From Calcarisporiella thermophila CBS 279.70 (Eukaryota > Calcarisporiellomycota), in contig NW_027192199.1 of assembly GCF_041956535.1 (NCBI RefSeq), forward strand, positions 696,068 through 760,067: a DNA stretch of 64,000 nucleotides, read 5' to 3'. Positions 12,608 to 21,980 of the stretch are shown in pieces. The notes beneath the pieces are model-generated. The model searched no databases, was not told the origin of the DNA, and saw only the letters and a list, made by a program, of their open reading frames with translations. Positions within the stretch are counted from its first letter, which is position 1. Each line of letters begins with the position of its first letter. A program made the position numbers and the translations under genes.

Positions 12608-12753
12608 GTAATCCCAAAAAAATTCCTTTTTGGTGGCGACCGGAGCCCAAAAAAATAAAACAATGGAGTAAGAACAAATAATACGGAAATGGGATGGAAA
12701 TTGAGAGAATTATTAGCGCGGGAGAACGGCGGGCTCGGAGAACAGGGAGGATC

Positions 12754-12900
12754 TCAGCACGCAGAGGCCGCGAAGTCGAGAGAAGGAGAAGAGAAACAGA
12801 GGTGAGGAAGAGGAGGAAGAGACGCCGTTTTCAATGGGTTGCAGGTGGCCGTTGAGTTGGGAAAACTTTCTATTACGGCGGCCCGTTTCTCAAACGTCAT
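12754..12900 (-). promoter_or_regulatory. Candidate 48-codon upstream ORF of the bZIP gene
   Basis: The next ATG upstream on the minus strand (12898-12900) opens a 48-codon frame beginning MTFEKRAAVIES and ending in TGA at 12754. It would be a second, more distal uORF if the leader extends this far. The product resembles nothing known. Confidence 0.25.
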
Positions 12901-14343
12901 CCGGAGAGAATTAATAAGCAAGGTTTGGCCCCCCACAACTCGATCAACCTCGTCCGATTGAGCCGAGAGGAAGTCCGAATCTTTAATAAATAAACCACCA
13001 CTCTGCACCCCCCCGGCTCGCGTTATGCTAACAATAGAAATCGCACGTGCTCCCCCCCCTACTGTTTTGATCCGCGTAAAACAGCATAATCTTTTATCCC
13101 GAAAGCCACATTTTCTCACACCTTTCAGCTGCTCGGCAAAGGCAATAAGTGGTTTTATCCAGGGTTAAGCAGCGATGTCTAGACACACAATGGAGGGATA
13201 TCAATCGAGTTCCATTTCATGTTTCAAACTAGCTTCCTCATCCTGCAACTCTCGTATCCTTTTATTTTCCACGCTTCATTTTCCAAATGCTGATGGTGCA
13301 TTTGAAACCCGATCCTCGCCCCATTAAAAGCAATCAGTTACTCTGCCACTGTCACTCTCCATGAAACCCCCATATATTTTAGAAACTTTTCCCTACACCT
13401 TTTAAAGGTAACCCGGGCGCTTCCCCCTTGCCTCCTCGGCATGTCTCTAATAGTCTAGGTGAAACGCATCACTGAGCTGGGCGGGGATGAGCACCAATGA
13501 TCACCCCTCTCCTTCTCCATGACTTTACAAAAACTAATGCTGCAGGCCGCACTAGGCCTTCATTATTGACACAATCTTTAAGGGAGTGTCAACCTTTGTG
13601 AAGTTTTGAGTGGCCTTTTTTGGTTTTTTGAAAATATCGGCGAACTCCACTTCGATTTATATATAGGCCGAAGCTTTATCAATCAAATGGGGGGGGGGGG
13701 GGAGAGAGGAGAGGGATGCACAGTCATTATTTATGTGCGCAAAGGAGCTCTTGAGAATGAGCGAGGTTTCTTGTTTGGTTCTCGCGAGAGGCCAGTCTTT
13801 GCACTTTGTCTGACCTGACGGAAAAGAAGTGGTATCTGACTCATTCACTATACTGAGGTCGTAATCTAGATAAACAAATTCATCAAATCTTAGTCAGCCA
13901 TGACAAAAGAAGCTTAAAGAGGTATTAGAAATGGGAAGAGCACGTACGTTAAGCATGCGGAGCTTGTCTGCACAAAAAGGTAGATATTTCAAGCGCACAA
14001 TGGCTCTCGAATAACAGAGACCCATCTATACGCCTGCTAGTTGGCGTATTTTCGAAACATTCTTCCTATACCTATCTCTAGAGTGCATCATCCATCTGTA
14101 TGGCAGGGAAATGCTAGCGACACATTCTGAACCACTAGAGGTAAATGAGCCTGGCAAAGGCCACGTATTGTATTAAAAGTTGGCCAGTTGCTATTGTAAA
14201 AGGGGTTGCGCACTAAATTCCCCTTGGTTTGCCTATGCATTATCGAAGAGGGCTTCACAGTAACCAGCAAAAAACAGCGCTGAGATGTGTTGATAGCTAC
14301 CCGTTCTCCCCTTCCATCCCTCATACATCCAAAAAAGAACTCG
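12901..14343. other. Intergenic region, no gene recognised
   Basis: About 1.4 kb of mixed composition with no convincing coding signal, including a 14-nt poly-G run at 13689-13702. It separates the compact left gene block from the repeat-rich island. Confidence 0.5.
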
Positions 14344-14360
14344 CGCTCAAGGGTGGACTC

Positions 14361-14400
<40 letters not shown>

Positions 14401-14417
14401 AATTACGCCACTAGAGC
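14344..14417 (-). tRNA. tRNA-Asn (GTT)
   Basis: On the minus strand the acceptor strands GCTCTAG and CTTGAGC enclose a D arm and an anticodon arm TTCGG-CTGTTAA-CCGAA with anticodon GTT. The T arm is GGTGG-TTCGAGT-CCACC. There is no intron. A T6 run follows within about 12 nt, as expected of a Pol III terminator. The acceptor stem has a T-T mismatch at position 5:68. The sequence is identical to the copy at 18714-18787. Confidence 0.95.
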
Positions 14418-14487
14418 TACCGTTTTGTGTGACAGCTAAAATAATGGATTCAATATATACGTAAATATTTTCTTTATTTTTATTCAT

Positions 14488-14503
14488 TTTGCTCGCAACG
14501 CCG
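14488..14503 (+). repeat. Target-site duplication, left copy
   Basis: The 16-mer TTTGCTCGCAACGCCG occurs here and again at 14847-14862, exactly flanking the SINE. Confidence 0.85.
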
Positions 14504-14846
14504 GGGGGGAGGGTTAGTGTAGTGGACTATCCCTGGGATGCCGATGAGAACGGCGTGGGTTCGAATCCCACCTCCCCCACCAGCACTTACTCTTAGTTTG
14601 TGGCTGCTGTCCACTTGATCAGAAGCTGAGTCTTGATTATTGAAAAGATCGCCCTTACGATAAGTACAACGATTACATTGGTTTCACGTACATGCTATTC
14701 ACGACAACTACGATACACGCATATCGATTGAACGTCTATCGATCCAGGACCTATGTCTCGTTATGTTAAGTCCATTGACATAAACTTCATGTAATATATG
14801 GAAATTAAATAAAAGTTTCCATTGATTGATCAAAAAAAAAAAAAAA
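14504..14846 (+). mobile_element. tRNA-derived SINE with poly(A) tail
   Basis: A 343-bp insertion flanked by a 16-bp direct repeat. The head (14505-14579) is tRNA-like. It has a 7-bp acceptor (GGGGGAG with CTCCCCC), an A-box-like sequence at 14515-14525 and a canonical T arm and B box (GTGGG-TTCGAAT-CCCAC at 14555-14571). It carries an encoded ACCA where a mature tRNA end would be. The anticodon arm does not fold canonically. An unrelated body follows, then a 7-bp stem (ATGGAAA at 14798 with TTTCCAT at 14816) whose loop contains AATAAA, then TTGATTGATC and 15 A residues (14832-14846). All parts are as expected of a SINE mobilised by LINE machinery. It is too short to encode protein. Confidence 0.85.
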
Positions 14847-14862
14847 TTTGCTCGCAACGCCG
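14847..14862 (+). repeat. Target-site duplication, right copy
   Basis: Second copy of the 16-mer that begins at 14488. It directly follows the poly(A) tail. Confidence 0.85.
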
Positions 14863-15366
14863 TGAACGTCATCTTCGACGGTGCTGCCACCCTTCACTAG
14901 AAGTATCACACCGTTTAAAAAACCGTGTTCTGCAACCACAACTCGAATATGGGTGTCGTCAATGATAGCTCTGCTTACTGCTCCATATCAACGCTTTTAA
15001 ATTTCTCACCTATTCGCGCTTTAACCCTCCTTGCTCTATCATCAATGTTTAATGGATTTTACACCTTGGCATCAATGAACTTAGTTATTTTTTTTGAAAT
15101 TCTGCGATGGTTATAACACACAATACAATACATAGCCTTAGATATGTTACCTGACTAAAGGTTGATATTGACGTGCGGCTTCCCCACCTAAATAGTATTT
15201 TGTCCTTAGGAAATTGAATTGTTTTCATTAACGGGAGAGAGGTTAGGAAAAAGAGATAGTTCCGAGTATTTGGCCACAAAATGCTTTTACGCCTGCACAA
15301 TTCAGTAAAAAATTTAGTAAAAAAGCGTCGAGGATGGGGATATTATAATAATGACGTACATCAAGT
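14863..15366. other. AT-rich spacer, nothing recognised
   Basis: Only short chance open frames are present. No tRNA, repeat or gene was recognised between the SINE and the LRR pseudogene. Confidence 0.4.
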
Positions 15367-16343
15367 TTAAGCAGAGAATTTCGATAGAATCTTATTTTCG
15401 CAAAGTGCTTGCTTGATTGCATATACTGTCTCTTCTGACACTCTATTACAGCTCAGATCAAGCTTCGTTAAAGTTGTATTCTCTCGAAGTGCTTGAGCAA
15501 TTGCTTTTCCTCCAGCAGCTGATATATGATTCCTTCCCAGCCAAAGCTCAGTCAGCGTCGTGTTCTCATGAAGTACCTGAGCTATTGCTGTTGCTCCTTC
15601 GTTCGATATTCTATTATCGTCCAAATTAAGCTGCGTCAAAGCTCCGTTTTCTCTAAGCACATGGGCAATTGTTTTTATTCCTTCGGCTGATATATCGTTA
15701 CCAGCCAGTCCAAGATACATCAAATTCGCGTTCGCCCGAAGTGCTCTGGCTATTGCTTTTGCCCCTTCAGCTGATATGCTATTAAAACTCAGTCCAAGCT
15801 GCACTAAATTTGTATTCTCTTGAAGTGCTTGGGCAATTGCCGTTATTCCTTCTTCTGATATACTATTAAATCTCAAATCAAGCTGCGTCAAACTTGTGTT
15901 TTTGTGAAATGCCTGAGTAATGCTTTTGCTCCTTCAGTTGATATGCTATTGCAACCCCGGCCAAGCTGCATCAAAATCCTATTCCCTTGAATTGCTTGGG
16001 CAATTGCTTTTCTTCATTCAGGTCAAACAGCGTCAATGTCATATTCTCCTGGAGTGCTTGAGCATTGATTTCCCTTCTTCAGCTGAAATCCTATTTTCGC
16101 TCAGATCAAGCTGCGTCAAAATAATATTCTCTCGAAGTAAATGCGCAATTAACTCTCCTAACGATTCAATATATGTCTTTCCTTAAATTTTTTTGGATTC
16201 ATTAATAACAGCTTTACCAATAGCTCAGCGCTCAGTACTTCATCAATATCTGAAACCGCGGGATCCATTTCTTCTCCACTAAATTGCGTTTTTATGGTGC
16301 TCTTGGAATATTTGTTGGGAAACTGAGGGCCTTCTCCCATCAT
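15367..16343 (-). pseudogene. Leucine-rich-repeat gene, decayed (RNase-inhibitor/NLR type repeats)
   Basis: The last 174 codons (15891-15367) are open and hold about six repeats of about 28 residues of the type LxxLxLxxNxIxxEGAxAIAxAL. This is the ribonuclease-inhibitor class found in NLR-like proteins. Upstream on the same strand, homologous repeat pieces continue to an apparent N-terminal segment at 16343-16158 (MMGEGPQFPNKYS onwards). There the reading frame is broken several times (near 16155, 16060, 16000 and 15920), each break sitting inside a recognisable repeat. This pattern argues for a decayed gene rather than introns. Its place among retroelement remnants fits that view. Sequencing error in AT-rich DNA could cause some breaks. 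Confidence 0.7.
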
Positions 16344-16850
16344 TATCTGAAAAATTTTTATATTGAAAAGGAGATAAAAAATGCGAAAGACACCCAGGTT
16401 TTTAAACGCAGTATCTACGACTTCAGAATTTCCATAATCTTGGTAATTTACTGAGCCTTATCTCCTAATTTACAAAAAGGGGAATGTTTGTCCATTTAAT
16501 ATGAGTTACATATATAGGTGAGTCATATAAAATCTTTATCGAGTCTGACTGGAGCTCGGTATGAACTGGGCTGTGGATGAATTTCTATTATAGCACAGAT
16601 TTTTACACTTTAAAACTAAAAAAATAAATTCAGTTTAAGTTTATTGAAATATTGGATAAAATAAATACCAGTGATATATTGGAACTTAAAGAGATTTATG
16701 CAACATACTCAGATGAAGGTAGCCGGTGTAATAATAAGAGAAATAATGCCTTGTAAGAAGCAGAAGCTTTTCCCTGTTGAATACCACCGAGCTCATTTAT
16801 ATTATCTACCGAGTAGAGAAATAGAAAGAAAAAAAATTATTGGTACATTC
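16344..16850. other. AT-rich spacer
   Basis: No gene or structured RNA recognised. The right part may be the 3' untranslated segment of the adjoining LINE remnant, but no poly(T) boundary could be defined. Confidence 0.35.
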
Positions 16851-17440
16851 CAATACCATCGCCGCTTTAACCGCTCATTCTTTCATCGCGCCCTGTTTCC
16901 ACCACCCGATCTCTTATCTTATTCGCACTCTCACAATTCGACTCCTATGACCCCCCTTGATATTAAATTTAGAACACTTGGAGAGAGACTTAGAGGAAGC
17001 TCGGGTGTTAACGAAGTGGAATGAGATCCTGATTTATTCGCCAGAGTACCGAGTCGAGTGTGATTTGTGTATATGCCCTACTGTTCGCGAAGATTCGGGA
17101 AAGTCTCCTAATATAAGGTTGCGAGCAGTAGCAGCTATTCTGGTATTGATACAGCTCTCTGTAAACTGCTACACTGCTGTAAGCTTTGAGCATTCGAAAA
17201 ACGTGCGACGAATTGTGTCTCTCAACTGGGTTATAATCCCAGACTAACTGCCCTCTGAACAGAGCACACTAGTGCCTCGATCCTGGCCAGAGGTTGTACC
17301 GACTACGCAGAATTGGGTAAAATGACCCAATAGCAACCAACTCTGGCGAAACGCAGCGCGCAACATTGCAACAACTTCGTTGAAACGTTGATCTATTTGT
17401 GCTTGGGTTCTGACGGACGTCTTTTCCACCTGGAAGGATA
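16850..17440 (-). mobile_element. LINE remnant (C-terminal part of ORF2-like protein), broken
   Basis: Minus-strand translation in pieces gives sequence related to the C-terminus of the LINE at 62766-64000. RFNEVVAMLRAAF here corresponds to GFNEVVALSHDIAL there. A further piece, LDSVLWRINQDLI, corresponds to FDSVLWQIHRDHI in the neighbouring copy. Frames change several times and stops interrupt the reading, so it is non-functional. Similarity to the copy at 18000-18378 continues on both sides of these motifs at the nucleotide level. Edges are approximate. Confidence 0.65.
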
Positions 17441-17750
17441 AAAAGATTTTTTTAGTAGGATCTTTATTAAAAAGTATCCTTTTTCGTTCTTAATAAAGTG
17501 ACTGGAGAAAGGAAAAATATCTCCCCAATTTTTGTTTTTTTGGATCAATCAACTGGAACTTTTATTAGTTTGGGTGGAACTTGGATTTTGACAATTTATG
17601 TTAGCCCAGAGAGGGAGAGAAGAAAAGAAAGCAAAGAAACGCAAGGGGCTAAGAACATAGAGAAGGTGATAAACATGGAGTAAGGGAATAAAGGTTAGAT
17701 GTATATAGTGGTCGGGTATTTGGTGAGAGATATGAAGAAAAAAATCTCCC
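17441..17750 (-). mobile_element. Nested LINE/SINE 3'-end fragments
   Basis: Two poly(T) runs, at 17447-17453 and about 17535-17541, are each followed on the plus strand by reverse-complement 3'-end motifs. The first has a hairpin with AATAAA in the loop (17457-17480). The second has GATCAATCAA at 17543-17552, the exact complement of the SINE tail TTGATTGATC, followed by the complement of AATAAAAGTT. They appear to be very short 3' pieces inserted into each other. Confidence 0.5.
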
Positions 17751-17752
17751 CA

Positions 17753-18378
17753 TTTTTTTTATCAATAATGAGTCTTTATTGTATGCAAAGACTCTAATGT
17801 ACAATAGTTACATTATTGAAAATAATTAAATGAAAGGGCGGCTAAGTATAGAGGCGGTATTGTGGTTGGGGTAAGTTGATGATAACGATTTTCAGCTCAG
17901 ATAGGTAGGTAAGTAGTAAAACTAAACTAGCTATGGATATCATATAGTGACTTTATAAGTGAGATGGAAGGTGGAAGAGGAGGAAAAGAAGGAGTGGAAG
18001 TAGGGGCTACTGTGTCAATCCAGTACTAGAACCGCTCTATTAGCTCCTACCTTAATCACGCCCAATTTGCACCACCTGCTTCGAAATTGTTCGATTTGTT
18101 GCTTTTTTCGGGCTCTAATTAGTTCGGCTCCTATAACCTCCTCTATATCCAGTTTGGCCCGGTTGACGATGGTTCCGGATGAGACTCGCATGTTTTCAAA
18201 ATGAAAGGCAATATGATCCCGATGGATTTGCCACAGTACCGAGTCGAAGATAATTTGCGCTGCGTGATTTGCTGTTCGCTAGGATTTAGATAGGTCTCCC
18301 AATATGAGGTTGCGAGAACTCGGTACCTGAGAATTCTGGAGGCCTATAATGGTGACGATACACCTCTCTGCCCACTGC
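17753..18378 (-). mobile_element. 5'-truncated LINE copy with intact 3' end
   Basis: On the minus strand the element ends in a run of eight A residues (T8 at 17753-17760). Before it lies a perfect 8-bp hairpin (GAGTCTTT with AAAGACTC, 17770-17794) whose loop holds AATAAA. About 260 bp of purine/pyrimidine-biased untranslated sequence precedes this. Above 18010 a minus-strand frame reads NHAAQIIFDSVLWQIHRDH and continues through RARKKQQIEQFRSRW to a TGA near 18012. This is the C-terminal region of the same LINE family as at 62.8-64 kb. The 5' side stops near 18378, so only the last few hundred bases inserted. Confidence 0.65.
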
Positions 18379-18713
18379 AAAAAAAAATCTCTTCAAAATC
18401 AAAAAAATTCATTTTTCTATTTTTTATTGTTTTTTCAATGGTACAAAAATGTTAGAATCTGCGTAGTACATGCGAGGATAGTTAAGATAATTACTGGTTT
18501 ATTAAACAAGAATACTATCTGGAACTTCGGATGTCTCCCTTTACTATAGCAGGAGTTCTGTTCAATATATACTAAAAGAATTACATTACAACGATTACTT
18601 AATAATGCTCCGATAATGCTCCGAAATAGCAGGGCTTGAGGGAATACGTGGCTTGGCTTGGTTGTTCTACTGCAGATATCTCGATACGATTCCGACAAAA
18701 AATGTCAATTCGG
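18379..18713. other. AT-rich spacer before tRNA-Asn
   Basis: No gene seen. It holds A-rich runs near 18380-18410 and the 5' flank of the tRNA gene. Confidence 0.4.
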
Positions 18714-18730
18714 GCTCTAGTGGCGTAATT

Positions 18731-18770
<40 letters not shown>

Positions 18771-18787
18771 GAGTCCACCCTTGAGCG
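18714..18787 (+). tRNA. tRNA-Asn (GTT)
   Basis: Identical over 74 nt to the minus-strand copy at 14344-14417, including the T-T mismatch in the acceptor stem. Anticodon GTT lies in the loop CTGTTAA. There is no intron. A long T-rich stretch begins about 8 nt downstream and can terminate Pol III. The flanks differ from those of the other copy. Confidence 0.95.
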
Positions 18788-19327
18788 ATTTAATTTTTTT
18801 ATTTTTATTTTTTATCAATAATACTAAAATACTCCTTCAGATATTGCATATATTCAAATCCTCCCATGAAAGTAGAGATTTTTGTGCCATCCTAATATAT
18901 GTATATATGTGATTTTTTTGAAATGAATGGAAGGGTAGACTTTACGTTTAAATTAATCGTTTATACAGGAAATGACACCGGTTGCTCGCATATTTTGAGT
19001 TTTATCATAAGAATCATAATTAACTACTTTAATTTAACCGGTATGATATACATCGTGTTTTATTTGCTTTAATGATTATATTAGTTGTGAAATACATGGC
19101 AAGTTTTGCGGATTTTGGTATATCTTTAGATTTTGTAGTTAAAGTTTTTCCATAGCCTTCAGTGCCAAAATGACACTTATTTCACTTGACATATATCTTT
19201 TGTAATAATATATAGTAAAAAAAAAAAAAAGCGAAAGAAAAAGGAAAGGAACTCATTTTTGCAGCCAATATTGGGCTATTTTTTCCTGTGGTTTTGATGT
19301 AATAGGTTCAATCGATCTTGCTGTCAT
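18788..19327. other. AT-rich sequence next to the assembly gap
   Basis: Directly downstream of the tRNA a T-rich run ends in TTTTTTATCAATAAT (18804 onwards). This matches the poly(T)-side end of the LINE copy at 17753 and may be another degenerate retroelement end. The rest shows no feature. The sequence stops at the gap. Confidence 0.35.
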
Positions 19328-20135
19328 NNNNNNNNNNNNNNNNNNNNNNNNNNNNNNNNNNNNNNNNNNNNNNNNNNNNNNNNNNNNNNNNNNNNNNNNN
19401 NNNNNNNNNNNNNNNNNNNNNNNNNNNNNNNNNNNNNNNNNNNNNNNNNNNNNNNNNNNNNNNNNNNNNNNNNNNNNNNNNNNNNNNNNNNNNNNNNNNN
19501 NNNNNNNNNNNNNNNNNNNNNNNNNNNNNNNNNNNNNNNNNNNNNNNNNNNNNNNNNNNNNNNNNNNNNNNNNNNNNNNNNNNNNNNNNNNNNNNNNNNN
19601 NNNNNNNNNNNNNNNNNNNNNNNNNNNNNNNNNNNNNNNNNNNNNNNNNNNNNNNNNNNNNNNNNNNNNNNNNNNNNNNNNNNNNNNNNNNNNNNNNNNN
19701 NNNNNNNNNNNNNNNNNNNNNNNNNNNNNNNNNNNNNNNNNNNNNNNNNNNNNNNNNNNNNNNNNNNNNNNNNNNNNNNNNNNNNNNNNNNNNNNNNNNN
19801 NNNNNNNNNNNNNNNNNNNNNNNNNNNNNNNNNNNNNNNNNNNNNNNNNNNNNNNNNNNNNNNNNNNNNNNNNNNNNNNNNNNNNNNNNNNNNNNNNNNN
19901 NNNNNNNNNNNNNNNNNNNNNNNNNNNNNNNNNNNNNNNNNNNNNNNNNNNNNNNNNNNNNNNNNNNNNNNNNNNNNNNNNNNNNNNNNNNNNNNNNNNN
20001 NNNNNNNNNNNNNNNNNNNNNNNNNNNNNNNNNNNNNNNNNNNNNNNNNNNNNNNNNNNNNNNNNNNNNNNNNNNNNNNNNNNNNNNNNNNNNNNNNNNN
20101 NNNNNNNNNNNNNNNNNNNNNNNNNNNNNNNNNNN
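19328..20135. other. Assembly gap (808 N)
   Basis: Run of undetermined bases. Its position between repeat-rich flanks suggests an unresolved repeat. The length may be an estimate. Confidence 1.
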
Positions 20136-20153
20136 CAACAGTCAGTTCTCTCG

Positions 20154-20226
20154 GCCCAGCTAGCTCATCTGGGAGAGCGTTAGACTGAAGATCTAAAGGT
20201 ACCTGGTTCGATCCCGGGGTTGGGCA
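20154..20226 (+). tRNA. tRNA-Phe (GAA)
   Basis: The acceptor GCCCAGC pairs with GTTGGGC (one G-T wobble). The D arm contains GCTC and GAGC. The anticodon arm is TTAGA-CTGAAGA-TCTAA with anticodon GAA. The T arm is CCTGG-TTCGATC-CCGGG, with discriminator A. There is no intron. A T6 run lies about 17 nt downstream. The 5' flank reaches the gap within 20 nt. Confidence 0.95.
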
Positions 20227-20646
20227 TGTATATTTTCTTCGCTTTTTTGATAACTTGAACAATGAATGACAACCTTTGGTAGATAGATGCGGATATGGTT
20301 CAATAATAATTGGTTTGCGGAATAATTATAATTTTTTTTAAGTAAAATCAACAGAAAGTAGGAAAAAATTGGTACATCTCCACGTTTCCAAAAAAAAAAA
20401 GCCAGCCTCAATAATAAAAAATAAAAATAAAATATATAGCCCTGTTGAATCAAATTGAAAAAAAAAAGAAAAAAAAGTTAAGGGGGAGAAAAAGAAAAAG
20501 AAAAGAGAAGTGTGAGATAAAGAAAAGAAGTTCCTAGAAGAATTTTAATCATGTCAAAATCTTGAATATAATAGACAGGAAAATAATAAAAAGAATCTAA
20601 ATAAAATTTTGGAAATGTTAAGGTTTCGCTAAATAATCAATGCTTT
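20227..20646. other. AT-rich intergenic region
   Basis: A-rich and T-rich runs with no coding signal, between tRNA-Phe and the 3' end of the G3BP-like gene. AATAAT/AATAAA-like signals for the minus-strand gene are present near 20580-20610. Confidence 0.4.
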
Positions 20647-21980
20647 TTAGTTTTGAGAAGGTCTGTCCACACCGCGACCCCGACCGCGGCCTCGATCTCC
20701 ACCCCTTCCTCGTCCGCTAAACGAATTGCCTCGGCCCCCTTCCCGGAATCCGCGTCTATCTTGTCCACGACCCCGGAAATCGCCAGAGCGGCGTTTGTCC
20801 TCGCCCTCTTCGTACCGGCGTCCGCGGTTCTGCCGTTGACCCTGCACAGTCTTGAATCCCTCATCTTCCGATGATGGTTGCTGCTGCTGCTGCTGCTGCT
20901 GCGGTTGCTGTTGGCGTGGCTGTGACTGCTGCTGCTGTGGTTGCGTGGGTTTTTGATCTTGGGCTGGCTGCTTCTGTTGTTGCTGTGAGGGCTGGGGTTT
21001 TTGTTGGGCTTGCTTGGCATCAGGGGGAGGTGCAGTTGTTCCCCGTGCCGTAGCCATGTTGTTACCCCACTGATTCACATTGCGGGCCGCAAGATTTGCC
21101 CATGTCTTAGGTGCAGGAGGAGCAGCAGGCTGCGTAGGTTGAGCAGGCTGGGCTGGTTTGACTTCCGCCACCGGAGCCTGAGCAGGGGCCTTTTGTTCTT
21201 CTGTCCCCTTCTCCTCCTGTTTGGACTCTTCCGCTTCCTTTTTCGGCTCGATCTCCTTCTCTTCCTCTTTCTTCTGCTCCGCCTCCTTCTCTTCCACCTC
21301 CTTCTCGTCATTTTTGGCGGGCGTTTCAACTACGGCGGTTGCAGGTTCGACTTCTTCCTTCTCGCGCTCGCCCTCAACTTTCTCCCACTCCTCGTCTCCT
21401 TCAATCACTTCCTCCTCCTCCTCTTCCTCCTCCTCTGCATCCTTCAAGTAGCGGAAGATATCGTTCAGCACATAATATCCATTCGGCTGCTCCGCAAGGA
21501 AGAAAGTCTGAGCGAATTTTTTATAAACCTCCCCGTCGTTCGACATCGTTCCAAGAACCTGAATAACAATACCGCCATTCGTCGAAGGCTGGCAATCGAC
21601 ATTGGAAACCCGTACCTTGCAGTTATTGAAGGATAGATCCTTGATTTTTGTTTGAATTTCCTATCAAAATAGAATCAGCCGTAGTGGTAGTGATTAGTGA
21701 TTTCCCCCTTGAGAGTGCATCATCTGCCACCTACTTGCTGTCCGTGGCATTGCTTCACCGACTCTCCCTCAATTCCTCGGATCATACTCGATTTCTTCGA
21801 GTAGAAGCAGTGGAGCCTCTCGGGCTCGCGATTGAGGAATGTGTAGTACTCGTGCACAAACATCCATCCAACCTCGAAGGGGAGGATTTTATCCTGAGTT
21901 TGGCCAGAGGAGGCACCATTGGGCGTGGACACGGCAGTAGCTGGGCCATTTACGTTTGCAGTTGCGGTTGTGGATGTCAT
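20647..21980 (-). CDS. G3BP/Nxt3/Bre5-like NTF2-domain RNA-binding protein
   Basis: Relatives (G3BP in animals, Nxt3 and Bre5 in yeasts) act in stress granules and as cofactor of the Ubp3 deubiquitinase. Two exons (21980-21735, 21660-20647) give 419 residues. An NTF2-like domain occupies about residues 28-145, with family features FVHEYYTFLNREPERLHCFYSK, the S-N-NCKVRV block and FAQTFFLAEQPNGYYVLNDIFRYL. Next come a Glu-rich run, a Lys/Glu segment, a Pro/Ala part with the WANLAARN motif, a Gln-rich tract and a C-terminal RGG/RG-rich tail (GFRGRG, SGRGRGGDRGRGRGRG). No RRM was found between the Gln tract and the RGG tail, unlike animal G3BP. Low-complexity composition would favour condensate formation. 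Confidence 0.9.

Noticed and set aside
14505-14579. Functional tRNA-Leu (GAG)
   Set aside because: A GCCG/CGGC arm could present GAG, but the long variable arm of tRNA-Leu is missing, spacing from the D arm is wrong, and CCA is encoded. The SINE interpretation explains all parts.
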